NCBI RefSeq assembly: GCF_004358025.1
Contig: NZ_SMTL01000006.1
Coordinates: 1-64,000, forward strand
DNA length: 64,000 nt
Direction: 5' to 3'
DNA from: Rhizobium deserti
GTDB lineage: Bacteria > Pseudomonadota > Alphaproteobacteria > Rhizobiales > Rhizobiaceae
The position numbers and the translations under genes are program-made. Within the stretch, counting starts at the first letter, position 1; the number at the start of each line of letters is the position of its first letter. Positions 35,015-43,624 of this stretch are shown piece by piece. The notes beneath the pieces are model-generated. The model was not told the origin of the DNA and did not search any database. It saw only the letters and a list, made by a program, of their open reading frames with translations.

Positions 35015-36442
35015 TTGGTGCAGTTCGGGACGAGCGGTCTTCGCGGCCTTGTGGTTGATCTTGAGGGCCCGACGTCAGCAATTTACGCGCAGGCGTTTGC
35101 GCAGCACTTGATTGATACTGGGGCAGCCAGGCCAGGGGATACGGTGCTGGTCGGTCGAGACTTCCGATCATCCAGTCCCCGCATTGCCGCAACGTGCATC
35201 GGAGTGCTTGAGCGGGCCGGGTTCAAGCCCATGGATTGCGGTGCTATCCCAATTCCAGCCCTGGCACTCTACGGCCGATCACTCGGCGCCGCCTCTCTCA
35301 TGGTTACTGGATCCCATATTCCCGATGACCGCAACGGTATCAAATTCTACCGTCCCGATGGCGAGATCGACAAGCAGGATGAGACCGGAATCGCCGCCAT
35401 AGCAGCCGAGTTCGGCGCGGGCTCGGTCGAGTTTGCGCCCGGAACGGCAGAGGATCGCTCGACACAAGCGCGGGCGCTGTTTTTTGCCCGCAACGGCAGC
35501 CTCCTGCCGCCAGAATCATTGGCCGGCTTGAAGATCGGCGTTTATCAGCACTCTTCGGTAGCACGCGACATGTTGGTTTCGGTGCTGGAGCATTTCAGTG
35601 CAGAAGTCGTCGCCCTTGGCCGTTCAGAACACTTCATCCCAGTCGATACGGAAGCGGTTTCGGCCGCAACTGTTGAGCTTCTGAAGGGATGGGCTACGGA
35701 GCATAAGCTCGACGCTATCGTGTCGGCCGACGGCGATGGCGATCGTCCACTTGTTGCCGATGAGACGGGTGAGCCTCTACGGGGCGATCTGCTTGGCCTG
35801 ATCGCCGCCAAATTCCTCGGCGCGGATGCACTCGTGACGCCTGTAACATCCAACTCCGGCATTGAGTCTGCGGGGGAATATTCCGTCATCCGCACTAAGG
35901 TGGGCTCGCCCTACGTGATCGCCGGCATGCAGGAGGCGCTTGCTGCAGGATACCAGAAGGTTGTTGGCTTCGAGGCCAATGGCGGTACGTTGACCGGATC
36001 CACTTTCTCCGTTGTCGGCGGCCCTTTTGCGCCGCTGCCCACCCGTGATAGCTTCCTGCCGGCGCTAGCAACGCTGCATCTGCGCGCCGAACGCCTTGAG
36101 CCGTTGTCTTCTGTCGCTGCCAGCTTTCGCCTTGCCTCAGCTACCGCCGACCGGCTGGAGAACTTCTCCGTTCAGACAAGTGCGGCTCTGATTACGCATC
36201 TGCGCGCCTCCGGCGACAATCTCGCTGGCTTCTTGGCGCCGCTCGGCACGCTCGCCACAACGAGCGACATTGACGGGCTGCGCGTCACACTCACAGATGG
36301 ACGGATCGTTCATCTTCGCCCTTCCGGCAATGCGCCAGAAATGCGCTGCTATGTCGAGGCTGGCAGTGAGGTGCAGGCGAAGCGTCTTCTCACTGAAGCG
36401 CTTGACCTGATCAGCACCTGGGCGGCAAACAACAGGCTTTAG
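35015..36442 (+). CDS. noeK: phosphomannomutase (NoeK/ManB type)
   Basis: 475-residue alpha-D-phosphohexomutase converting mannose-6-phosphate to mannose-1-phosphate. Motifs are FGTSGLRGLV at the N-terminus, VTGSHIPDDRNGIKFY (phosphoserine loop; usually ASHNP), ADGDGDRPLV for Mg2+, FEANGG for sugar and RPSGNAPEMR for phosphate. Translation starts at UUG 35015 or GUG 35018 after AGGGG. It is followed 40 nt later by noeJ; together they make GDP-mannose for surface polysaccharide or fucosylation. Confidence 0.92.
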   Translation: MVQFGTSGLRGLVVDLEGPTSAIYAQAFAQHLIDTGAARPGDTVLVGRDFRSSSPRIAATCIGVLERAGFKPMDCGAIPIPALALYGRSLGAASLMVTGSHIPDDRNGIKFYRPDGEIDKQDETGIAAIAAEFGAGSVEFAPGTAEDRSTQARALFFARNGSLLPPESLAGLKIGVYQHSSVARDMLVSVLEHFSAEVVALGRSEHFIPVDTEAVSAATVELLKGWATEHKLDAIVSADGDGDRPLVADETGEPLRGDLLGLIAAKFLGADALVTPVTSNSGIESAGEYSVIRTKVGSPYVIAGMQEALAAGYQKVVGFEANGGTLTGSTFSVVGGPFAPLPTRDSFLPALATLHLRAERLEPLSSVAASFRLASATADRLENFSVQTSAALITHLRASGDNLAGFLAPLGTLATTSDIDGLRVTLTDGRIVHLRPSGNAPEMRCYVEAGSEVQAKRLLTEALDLISTWAANNRL

Positions 36443-36482
36443 AACACCTTCACCATCGACCGCTTCACCGGAGGCTTCTTTC

Positions 36483-37910
36483 ATGAAGAGCAAAATTATC
36501 CCCGTGATCATCGCGGGCGGCAAGGGCACCAGGCTTTGGCCGCTGTCGCGCGCCACCGCGCCCAAGCAGTTCATCCAGTTCGTCGGCGACCGCACCCTGT
36601 TTCAGGCGACGCTTGCCCGGGTTTCCGATCCGATGGTGTACGAGGCGCCGCTTGTTATCACCAACGAGGATTTCCGCTTCTTGGCGGCTGAACAGGCTCG
36701 AGCAATTGGTCTTTCACTTTCCGGTATTCTTCTAGAGCCCTCGGCGCGTAATACAGCCGCAGCCGTTGCCGCCTCGGCTGCCTTTGTTGCAAAACAGTTC
36801 GGTGAAAATGCTCTTATCCTAGTACTCGCTTCCGATCACGAGGTCGTATCTGGTCCAGAATATGCCGATGCAATCCACATTGCAGCCAAGACCGCAGCTT
36901 CCGGCAAGCTCGTTACCTTCGGCATTACCCCGATCGAGCCCGCCACCGGCTATGGCTATATTGAGGTAGGCGACAAGCTAGCCACCGGTGCTGCCGAGGT
37001 TAAGCGTTTTGTTGAGAAGCCGGTTTTGGCGGAGGCCGAGAAGATGCTGGCCGCAGGCGGATTCGCCTGGAACTCGGGGATGTTTATGTTCAATACATCT
37101 CAGGTGCTGCAGGAGCTCGGCCTGCATGCGCCGGACGTTGAGCGTGCGGCCAGCCAGGCCGTTGCCAAGGCTCTTAACGATCTCGACTTCGTGCGGCTCG
37201 ACCCGCAGGCCTTTGCCGCCAGCCCGGACATCTCGATTGACTATGCGTTGATGGAAAAGACGACCAATGCCGCCGTGGTGCCCGCCTCTTTCACCTGGTC
37301 GGACATAGGCAGCTGGGATGCCGTGTGGAAACTGGGCATCAGAGACGAAGCCGGCAACGTCACCTCCGGCAATGCAACCCTGGTCAACACGAAAAACTCG
37401 CTCGTCATGTCACGCCACGGTCATCTGGCGGTCCAGGGGCTGGACGGTGTTGCCGTCATTGCCAGCGAGGACGCCATTTATGTCGGCCGCCTCAACGAAA
37501 GCCAGAATGTCGGCACGCTGGTCAAGCAGCTTGCCGCCGCAAAGGCGACTGCAGCCCTTACCGAAACCCATCCAACCTCCTACCGCCCCTGGGGTGGCTA
37601 TACTTGCATCCTCAACGGCGACCGGTTCCAGGTAAAGCGGCTGTTCGTGACGGCCGGCAAGAAGCTGTCGCTACAAAAGCACCATCACCGCTCCGAGCAC
37701 TGGATATGCGTAAAGGGAACGGCGGAGGTAACGGTTGGCGATCAGGTCAAGACACTGCGCGAGAATGAGAGCGTTTATATCCCGCAAGGGGAAGTCCATC
37801 GGCTCGCCAATCCCGGCAAGATCACGCTCGAAATGATCGAGGTTCAGACTGGCTCCTACCTCGGTGAAGACGATATCATCCGCATCGTCGACGAATTCGG
37901 CAGGGGGTGA
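36483..37910 (+). CDS. noeJ: mannose-1-phosphate guanylyltransferase / mannose-6-phosphate isomerase
   Basis: 475-residue bifunctional type II PMI-GMP. The N-terminal nucleotidyltransferase has VIIAGGKGTRLWPLSRA and KQFIQFVGDRTLFQ, with the FVEKP signature. The C-terminal cupin isomerase (about 345-470) has SYRPWGGYTCILNGDRFQVKR, SLQKHHHRSEHW and YIPQGEVHRLANPG. It makes GDP-mannose from the noeK product and interconverts fructose-6-P and mannose-6-P. CGGAGG lies upstream of ATG 36483. Confidence 0.95.
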   Translation: MKSKIIPVIIAGGKGTRLWPLSRATAPKQFIQFVGDRTLFQATLARVSDPMVYEAPLVITNEDFRFLAAEQARAIGLSLSGILLEPSARNTAAAVAASAAFVAKQFGENALILVLASDHEVVSGPEYADAIHIAAKTAASGKLVTFGITPIEPATGYGYIEVGDKLATGAAEVKRFVEKPVLAEAEKMLAAGGFAWNSGMFMFNTSQVLQELGLHAPDVERAASQAVAKALNDLDFVRLDPQAFAASPDISIDYALMEKTTNAAVVPASFTWSDIGSWDAVWKLGIRDEAGNVTSGNATLVNTKNSLVMSRHGHLAVQGLDGVAVIASEDAIYVGRLNESQNVGTLVKQLAAAKATAALTETHPTSYRPWGGYTCILNGDRFQVKRLFVTAGKKLSLQKHHHRSEHWICVKGTAEVTVGDQVKTLRENESVYIPQGEVHRLANPGKITLEMIEVQTGSYLGEDDIIRIVDEFGRG

Positions 37911-37913
37911 GAA

Positions 37914-37929
37914 GGCGCTTATAAGCGCC
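37914..37929 (+). terminator. palindrome after noeJ
   Basis: GGCGCTTATAAGCGCC is a perfect 16-bp palindrome 3 nt after the noeJ stop, with no T-run. It may be a 3'-end hairpin or weak terminator. The following 300 bp contain only a short open relic (around 38040) and no supportable gene. Confidence 0.4.
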
Positions 37930-38233
37930 CGCTACGATGCATCTTGTAGATTTATCTAGGCAAGATCGAGAGACGGGTACAGCGATGACGCATCCTCCGA
38001 TTCTCCGAGGAGCATAATAGTTGTGATCCGAAGGCCCGATGACAATCGATCAGCTGCGGGTCGTGCTGGAGAAGCCCTTCGTCATCGCGCGGGCTTGCCG
38101 TGATCGCTGGTTGAGACCACGACAATCGGGTTAGGTTCGAGGAGGCGATAGGCCTGAGATGCGGGTAATTCCTACGACGATCTCTCGCAAAAGGGTCCCC
38201 GCAGCGACGCGGGCAATCTTCAGGCCAGGCCTC

Positions 38234-38653
38234 TTACCAACCCTGTTCCACTGGCAGAACGAACAATTCGGCAACATCCACATGAGCCGGGGCTTGGGCT
38301 GCGAAGACAATGGTGTCGCCGACATCCTCGCCGTGGAGGAAGGTCATCTGGCCGGCCAGCTCATCCATCTGCTTGCGGTAGCCCGGATCTGTGATGTGAT
38401 CGTAGAGCTCGGTGGCAACTGCGCCGGCCTGGATGCAGGTCACACGGACGCCGTGCTTCTGACCTACTTCCATACGCAGGCCATCAGAGAAAGCGGTCAC
38501 CGCGTGTTTCGTGGCACAGTACACGGATAAGCCCTTGAACACTTGGCGCCCGGCAATCGAAGACATGTTAAAGACATGGCCGAAATGCTGCTTGATCATC
38601 TGGGGTAGAACAACATCTTCTTGACGAAGCAAACGGAAACTCGGCGCGGCCAT
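38234..38653 (-). pseudogene. short-chain dehydrogenase/reductase remnant
   Basis: The reading frame gives the C-terminal half of an SDR: HVFNMSSIAGRQ, the catalytic YCATKHAV (YxxxK), GVRVTCIQAGAVATEL and a C-terminus QAPAHVDVAELFVLPVEQ like NADP-dependent SDRs of about 245 residues. The Rossmann N-terminus (TGxxxGIG) and the NNAG motif are missing. Upstream sequence shows only scrambled traces in other frames, so the gene is truncated and very probably non-functional. Confidence 0.75.
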
Positions 38654-39075
38654 GCCGCTTGAACAGGGTGATGGCCGGGCCGTTGAACATGAGCGACTCT
38701 GAGCTGCGTTAATGAAGCAGATGTCGCCAAACTGAGCGGCAAGCGGTAGACCAACGGCGTAGGGTTCTCTGTTCCTACAAAATACGATGCATGGCTTCTG
38801 TAACTAAGTCTCATGAGGAGGCTTCGTTCGCCTAATAGCGCAGGTTAGTCGCCGGTCTGGACGATGATCGCTCGCTGTTTCAGCATCCTCCTAATCCCTC
38901 CGGCGATCCGCTTCCGGTCCCAGTAGCAAGCTGCAGGCAAGTTTCGATATCTAGCCTCCTCGCATGGGCCCTTGGACAGTGGACGGCACAGCTGAGGATG
39001 CGGCAGCATTTACCATGCGCGTATCTGCTCGCGCCGCCGGACGCAAAATAGGGCCAGTTTGAAAGGATCGATTTT
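38654..39075. other. decayed or intergenic stretch
   Basis: 422 bp between the SDR remnant and the next small gene. I see no complete gene. Minus-strand traces close to the SDR may be its scrambled 5' half. An AGGAGG directly abuts an ATG near 38890, but it opens only a 13-codon frame. This supports the view that 37.9-39.1 kb is undergoing gene decay. Confidence 0.5.
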
Positions 39076-39402
39076 GTGACTATGGTTCACAACTTTGTCC
39101 GGGAGCTGCTGCGGGCTGCAAACGGTGTGGAAATGCTTTGCGCTTCCGAAAGGAAACGGTTGATCAGCCGGTCAGCGGCCGCTTGTGTTGACATGCGGCT
39201 TCGGCTCGGCCTTTCCCGCTCGCTGAGCTTGGAGGAGGCTATCATCGGCCTGCAGACCACGTATATCGCCATCAGTTTCGGCAGTGCATCTGATGGACAG
39301 GTCCAGACGGCTCTTCTGGAAGCAGCACGTATGATCCGGGAGCTCTCAATCCTGGCAAATCACGAAGCGGCTGTCAGTGATCAGCAGGCATGCCAAGCCT
39401 GA
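39076..39402 (+). CDS. small hypothetical protein
   Basis: 108 residues starting at GUG 39076 (AAAGGAT 8 nt upstream) or AUG 39082. It is helical, with SASDGQVQTALLEAARMIRELSIL near the end; no membrane segment or signal peptide. No family recognised. It sits in an accessory zone of small genes. Confidence 0.5.
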   Translation: MTMVHNFVRELLRAANGVEMLCASERKRLISRSAAACVDMRLRLGLSRSLSLEEAIIGLQTTYIAISFGSASDGQVQTALLEAARMIRELSILANHEAAVSDQQACQA

Positions 39403-39464
39403 TCTGACCCGAGAGCCTAGGTGTCGCCCTTGCTGCCGCTCGCCATCCTGCCGGAAAAAGAGCG

Positions 39465-39539
39465 CTATAAAACAAGCTGCCCGATGAGGGTGATGACGCC
39501 TGAAAGCAACGCGACGGTAACGAAAAGACGAGCCAGCAT
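39465..39539 (-). CDS. 24-residue hydrophobic membrane peptide
   Basis: A 25-codon frame (with stop) follows an excellent AGGAGG 6 nt before ATG. The product, MLARLFVTVALLSGVITLIG then QLVL, is almost entirely one transmembrane helix with a single Arg near the N-terminus. It could be a membrane microprotein, or a toxin of a type I system, although no antisense RNA was identified. The strong ribosome-binding site argues for translation. Confidence 0.45.
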   Translation of the reverse strand: MLARLFVTVALLSGVITLIGQLVL

Positions 39540-39719
39540 GGTTTCCTCCTGAGCTTTACATGACCATGACAACTGCTCGCTGAATTCCGGCTGACTGCGC
39601 CATTCATGTGCGGCTCATCTTCTCCTGGCAGCCCCTCAAGGAACCATGGCTCTGACCCGGCGTTGACGCGGGCCCGTGCCGGATCCAGGCACGGCTTCAA
39701 TTCAGCGAAGGACAAAGCC

Positions 39720-40001
39720 ATGGCACGAAACCTGACTGCCCAAATAGATGCGATTAGCGAACAGCTGGGCGAAATCCGAGGAAGCTTGATGAAGCATGCA
39801 AGTGCGTCTTCGGACAATGCATCATCCTACCTGGCGCCGATTGCCCGCAGGCTGGTCAGCGATTTTCGTCATGAAGGCTACGATCTTACCGACGCCGTCA
39901 GGCGCAATCCCACCGCAGCAACCGGAGCGCTGGTCGGCGCCCTAGCGCTGGGAACGGTAATCGGGATTCTTTTTTCGAGCTCTAGCAGCTCACGCCGATA
40001 G
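39720..40001 (+). CDS. DUF883/YqjD-like C-tail-anchored protein
   Basis: 93 residues from ATG 39720 (AAGGAC upstream). A soluble helical part (MARNLTAQIDAISEQLGEIR) is followed by VRRNPTAATGALVGALALGT and VIGILFSS, the typical C-terminal helix of ElaB/YqjD proteins, and a Ser/Arg tail. Relatives tether stationary-phase ribosomes to the inner membrane. The assignment rests on layout more than identity. Confidence 0.6.
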   Translation: MARNLTAQIDAISEQLGEIRGSLMKHASASSDNASSYLAPIARRLVSDFRHEGYDLTDAVRRNPTAATGALVGALALGTVIGILFSSSSSSRR

Positions 40002-40144
40002 TCGCAGATCAAGAGGCTTATCATGCTACGGCTATGATGAGCTAACTTAGCCCAGCACCAATCATTTTGAAAGCCTGGAGCGGGCTGGCCCAAAAGGCGG
40101 CAAGACTGCCGCCTTTGAAGATTGACTCGACTTCTCAATCGAGT

Positions 40145-40459
40145 TCAGCCAGCATCTAGATGGCGTGCGCCGGCTTCCTTGAAGGCCTGCATGGCGGCCG
40201 AGAATTTCTCCGAACTAAGATCAGCAGATACTTCTATCTCTCCCTGCAGAGCACCGTCCGTGCGCGGCGCGTCATCGCGCACGGACGGTGCATCGCTTCC
40301 ATTCGGCTGTGTGCCTGATGTATTGGCAGACCCAACCGCCTGCACGAAAATATCTGCTCGGTTCAAACCATATTCCTGGGTGAGGTGTTCGATTGCCTGG
40401 TCGGCAGCGGCACGCGTGGCAAAAGTGCCCTTGATGGTTTTAACGCTCTCGTCTGACAT
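40145..40459 (-). CDS. small hypothetical protein, stress-protein-like N-terminus
   Basis: 104 residues from ATG 40459 with GAGGAG upstream. The start MSDESVKTIKGTFATRAAAD and QAIEHLTQEYGLNRADIFVQ resembles the general-stress-protein 17M-like ferredoxin fold. It is followed by an acidic Ser/Asp-rich linker and a conserved-looking tail (SSEKFSAAMQAFKEAGARH). Soluble. Function unknown. It is convergent with the DUF883-like gene. Confidence 0.6.
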   Translation of the reverse strand: MSDESVKTIKGTFATRAAADQAIEHLTQEYGLNRADIFVQAVGSANTSGTQPNGSDAPSVRDDAPRTDGALQGEIEVSADLSSEKFSAAMQAFKEAGARHLDAG

Positions 40460-40716
40460 TTCTAAACTCTCCTCTGCGACATCTATGAAAGGAGAAAGCG
40501 GCTCGATAGTTCCCGGCAACGCCTGCTCTCACCGTCTTGCAGCGGAGGACGTCAGCACTGGGTCTTCGACTTGGACTGCAAAAAGCCGGCGTGTTAAAAC
40601 GGACGCTGTCAAGCGCATGATCATGTTCGTCTTCCATCGTACAAAAGCTTGTCGAGGGGTCGAAGCCCAAAGTCGCCATGCTATACCCGCCCGATGAGTC
40701 GGGGGCATGAACGCTT

Positions 40717-41001
40717 ATGAGGACGCGGCAGGAAATTGCGGCCAAAGTGATGGCCGGAATGCGTGAACGCGGCTTGGTAATGGATGGGGCTCCTGAAGTC
40801 GTAGCCTTGATCGCCGATTGGGCAGCCGGCTTGATCGAAATGCCCGAATGCCGCGAGCGCTATCTAACGATCGTCCGTCAAAGAGAACAGATGCGGCGCG
40901 CACGACTCCATCCGCTTGTTGGCGAAACCATCCTGCAGCTCGATGACGCGCAAGCTGGGCCGGTTCATGCGAACGGGGACAGCGAATTCTCTATTCCATG
41001 A
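40717..41001 (+). CDS. small hypothetical protein
   Basis: 94 residues, mostly helical, with WAAGLIEMPECRERYLTIVR in the middle. GGGGG lies 11 nt before ATG. The last 11 bp overlap the convergent DUF72 gene. No family recognised. I see no gene in 40460-40716. Confidence 0.5.
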   Translation: MRTRQEIAAKVMAGMRERGLVMDGAPEVVALIADWAAGLIEMPECRERYLTIVRQREQMRRARLHPLVGETILQLDDAQAGPVHANGDSEFSIP

Positions 41002-41707
41002 AGTTCTGAGGCTGACGTTGGGTTTGCTCCAGCATGGTCAGGGCATTTTCTGCAGCCGCTCCAGACGCCGTGTTATCGAATATGCACCAGCCATCTGGCG
41101 CTAGAAGCTGCAGATAGCTGGCTATATCGGCGGCGTTATAGCTGGAGTAGTAGACTTTCGGGCTACCATGCAGGCGGATGTATCGGGGCGGCTGCCGGAA
41201 ATCCTGAGCATTCCAGACACGGCTGGGATCGGCCAGAACCCGGTCGATGAGAAATTCTTCCAGAAGCGCCAGCGCGTCATCAGAAGACCAGCTTTCATGG
41301 CGGGCTTCCATCACAATCGGTCCGGCATGGCAGGCACGCATGGCCGCTAAGGCACCTGCGGCGTCATCTCCCTGGAAGGCAAGGGTCGGCGGCAACTGGC
41401 AAAGCAGTGGGCCAAGCTTGTTCTCGAGAGGCGTAATATCGCTGAGAAAAGCTTCGAAGGGTTCTTCGATGCTCTTCAGCCGACGATCATGGGTGATCTC
41501 CTTCGGCATCTTCACGGCGAAGCGAAAGTCATCCGGCACAGAATCCGCCCAACGCTGAAAGGTTGTCGTGCGGTGTCGCCGATAGAAGGTAGAATTGATC
41601 TCGACGCCCTTGAAGACGGCAGAATAGCGCGACAAGCCGCTGCCTTGTTCAGGGAAGCGATCAGCGACGGCTTTCGGGATGGACCATGCTGCCGTACCGA
41701 TAAACAA
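40991..41707 (-). CDS. DUF72 family protein (YecE-like TIM barrel)
   Basis: 238 residues with a UUG start at 41707 after GAGGAGG, giving the family N-terminus FIGTAAWSIPK. A longer frame overlaps the divergent GntR gene and lacks support. DUF72 marks are VEINSTFYRRHRTTTFQRWA, FRFAVKMPKEITHDRRL, GPLLCQLPPTLAF, VMEARHESW, YIRLHGS and FDNTASGAAAENAL. Predicted TIM barrel of unknown activity, often linked to DNA or stress functions. Confidence 0.9.
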   Translation of the reverse strand: MFIGTAAWSIPKAVADRFPEQGSGLSRYSAVFKGVEINSTFYRRHRTTTFQRWADSVPDDFRFAVKMPKEITHDRRLKSIEEPFEAFLSDITPLENKLGPLLCQLPPTLAFQGDDAAGALAAMRACHAGPIVMEARHESWSSDDALALLEEFLIDRVLADPSRVWNAQDFRQPPRYIRLHGSPKVYYSSYNAADIASYLQLLAPDGWCIFDNTASGAAAENALTMLEQTQRQPQNFME

Positions 41708-41804
41708 GGCGTCCTCCTCGGTTACTATTACAAAAGAACTGGTGCAGCTGACCTTTTCTGACAGATAGGCTAAGCCGGAATTTACAGCGAGAAGCGGGGG
41801 CTTG

Positions 41805-42509
41805 ATGACGACGAACGATGGTGGCCAGATCACGGAGCGCAAGCGCGGCTCGGGGGTCAAGATGGTCTATGACCTCCTGCGCGACGAGATCCTCGACCTG
41901 AAGTTGGTGCCTGGAAGCCCTATCGACGAAGTGCAATTGGCAGCCCGCTTCGGCATGTCGCGCACGCCGATCCGTGAAGCGCTGGTGCGGCTGGCCGGGG
42001 ACGGCCTCATCGAGACATTGCCGAACCGCTCGACCCTGGTGTCGAACATCGACTTTCTCAACATGCATGCCTATTTCGACGCGCTCGTCCTGATGTACCG
42101 AGTCACCACACGTTTGGCGGCTTTACATCATACTACGGACGACCTGCATCTGATCCGCGGTCTTCAGGATGAGTTTGCCGCTGCCGTGCAGGCCCAGGAT
42201 GCTCTGGGGATGATCGCCACCAATGCAGGCTTTCATTCGGCAATCGCCGCCGCTGGCCGCAACCACTATTATGCAAGCTTCTTCGAGCGGCTGCTCGTCG
42301 ATGGCCGACGCATCCTGCGCCTTTACTACCAATCCTATGAAGACCAGCTTCCGTCCCGCTTTGTGGAAGAGCATGCGGAAATCATTGCCGCAGTCGAAGC
42401 GCGCGACGTCGCTGCTGCCGATCGCCTCGGAAAGATCCATGCCGAGCAGATTGTGGAGCAGATCAACCGTTTGCTGACACGCTACCAAAGCTCAGACATT
42501 CAGCTTTGA
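41805..42509 (+). CDS. GntR-family regulator (FCD type)
   Basis: 234 residues. The N-terminal winged helix has VYDLLRDEILDLKLVPGSPI, then VQLAARFGMSRTPIREALVR and LAGDGLIETLPNR. The C-terminal FCD all-helical ligand domain (about 85-220) has the metal-site histidines in HSAIAAAGRNHYY and EEHAEIIAAVEARD. It probably controls the following DHDPS-family gene through the palindrome at 42522; HypR regulators of hydroxyproline genes belong to the same class. Confidence 0.9.
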   Translation: MTTNDGGQITERKRGSGVKMVYDLLRDEILDLKLVPGSPIDEVQLAARFGMSRTPIREALVRLAGDGLIETLPNRSTLVSNIDFLNMHAYFDALVLMYRVTTRLAALHHTTDDLHLIRGLQDEFAAAVQAQDALGMIATNAGFHSAIAAAGRNHYYASFFERLLVDGRRILRLYYQSYEDQLPSRFVEEHAEIIAAVEARDVAAADRLGKIHAEQIVEQINRLLTRYQSSDIQL

Positions 42510-42521
42510 CTGTGTATTTTT

Positions 42522-42533
42522 CTTGTCGACAAG
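42522..42533. promoter_or_regulatory. probable GntR operator
   Basis: CTTGTCGACAAG is a perfect 12-bp palindrome of the TTGT-nn-ACAA type bound by FCD-class GntR regulators. It lies 12 bp after the GntR gene and 73 bp before the DHDPS-family gene, in the likely promoter of the latter. Confidence 0.65.
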
Positions 42534-42605
42534 GCTCTCACGATGGTGTTTGGTGGCAAACAAGGCACGATGCGGGCCAATCCACAGTATTGAAGGTGAA
42601 GAGAG

Positions 42606-43568
42606 ATGAAGGCACAGATATTCTCGGGCGTGGTTCCGGCACTGATGACGCCCTGCAAGGCAGACCGCACGCCGGATTTTGACGCTCTGGTTACCAAGGC
42701 TACCGCGCTCATTCAGACAGGCATGTCCGCCGTGGTTTACTGTGGCTCAATGGGTGACTGGCCGCTGCTGACGGACGAACAACGGATGCAAGGCGTAGAA
42801 GCGCTGGTCAAAGCCGGGATTCCGGTCATTGTCGGAACCGGTGCCGTCAACTCTGCGTCAGCCGCCGCGCATGCGGCGCATGCGCAGAAAGTCGGCGCGC
42901 AGGGGCTCATGGTCATCCCTCGCGTCCTGTCACGTGGCTCCGTTATCGCTGCCCAGAAGGCCCATTTCAAGGCCATCTTGTCGGCGGCACCGGATCTGCC
43001 GGCGGTCATCTACAACAGCCCCTATTACGGCTTCGCCACTCGTGCTGATCTGTTCTTCGCTCTGCGGGCCGAGCATGCGAACCTCGTCGGCTTCAAGGAG
43101 TTCGGCGGGCCGGCGGATATGCGCTATGCGGCAGAAAACATCACCAGCCGCGATGACAGCGTATCGCTGATGATCGGCGTCGATACGGCCGTTTTCCACG
43201 GCTATGTCAATTGCGGCGCGACCGGCGCCATTACCGGCATCGGCAATGTGCTTCCCCAGGAAGTGCTGCATCTGTGCAACCTGGCTCAGGCGGCGGCAAG
43301 GGGCGACGCGGACGCCAGGCTTCGCGCCAAGGAGCTTGAAGAGGCACTGGCAGTCCTGTCCTCCTTCGATGAGGGTCCCGACCTCGTTCTTTATTTCAAG
43401 CACATGCTGGTGCTGAAGGGCGAGGAGGAATACGCGCTGAACTTCATCGATACCGATGCGCTGAGCGAAAGCCAGCGGGGCTATGTCGAGACCCAGTTCA
43501 AGCTGTTCACCACATGGTATGCCGACTGGAGCAAGCTTCCGGGCGCCGTCCAAACATACAAGGCTTAA
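42606..43568 (+). CDS. dihydrodipicolinate synthase family protein, HypD-like deaminase
   Basis: 320-residue class I aldolase-fold enzyme. GVVPALMTPC, VYCGSMGDWPLLTDEQRMQG, the Tyr in VIYNSPYYG and the Schiff-base Lys in LVGFKEFGGPADMRY are intact. The sequence is closer, from memory, to rhizobial 1-pyrroline-4-hydroxy-2-carboxylate deaminases of hydroxyproline catabolism than to DapA. The GntR partner fits that reading, but no other hyp genes are present. A keto-deoxy-sugar-acid lyase is the alternative, given the sugar cluster downstream. It ends at an intrinsic terminator. Confidence 0.85.
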   Translation: MKAQIFSGVVPALMTPCKADRTPDFDALVTKATALIQTGMSAVVYCGSMGDWPLLTDEQRMQGVEALVKAGIPVIVGTGAVNSASAAAHAAHAQKVGAQGLMVIPRVLSRGSVIAAQKAHFKAILSAAPDLPAVIYNSPYYGFATRADLFFALRAEHANLVGFKEFGGPADMRYAAENITSRDDSVSLMIGVDTAVFHGYVNCGATGAITGIGNVLPQEVLHLCNLAQAAARGDADARLRAKELEEALAVLSSFDEGPDLVLYFKHMLVLKGEEEYALNFIDTDALSESQRGYVETQFKLFTTWYADWSKLPGAVQTYKA

Positions 43569-43587
43569 TTGCCTTTGCGAAACGAGA

Positions 43588-43618
43588 GCGGCAAGTCAGT
43601 CTTGCCGCCCGGCTTTTT
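43588..43618 (+). terminator. intrinsic terminator of the DHDPS-family gene
   Basis: GCGGCAAG (43588-43595) pairs perfectly with CTTGCCGC (43601-43608) around a TCAGT loop, followed by CCGGC and TTTTT (43614-43618). It lies between two convergent genes. Confidence 0.85.
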
Positions 43619-43624
43619 CGCTAG

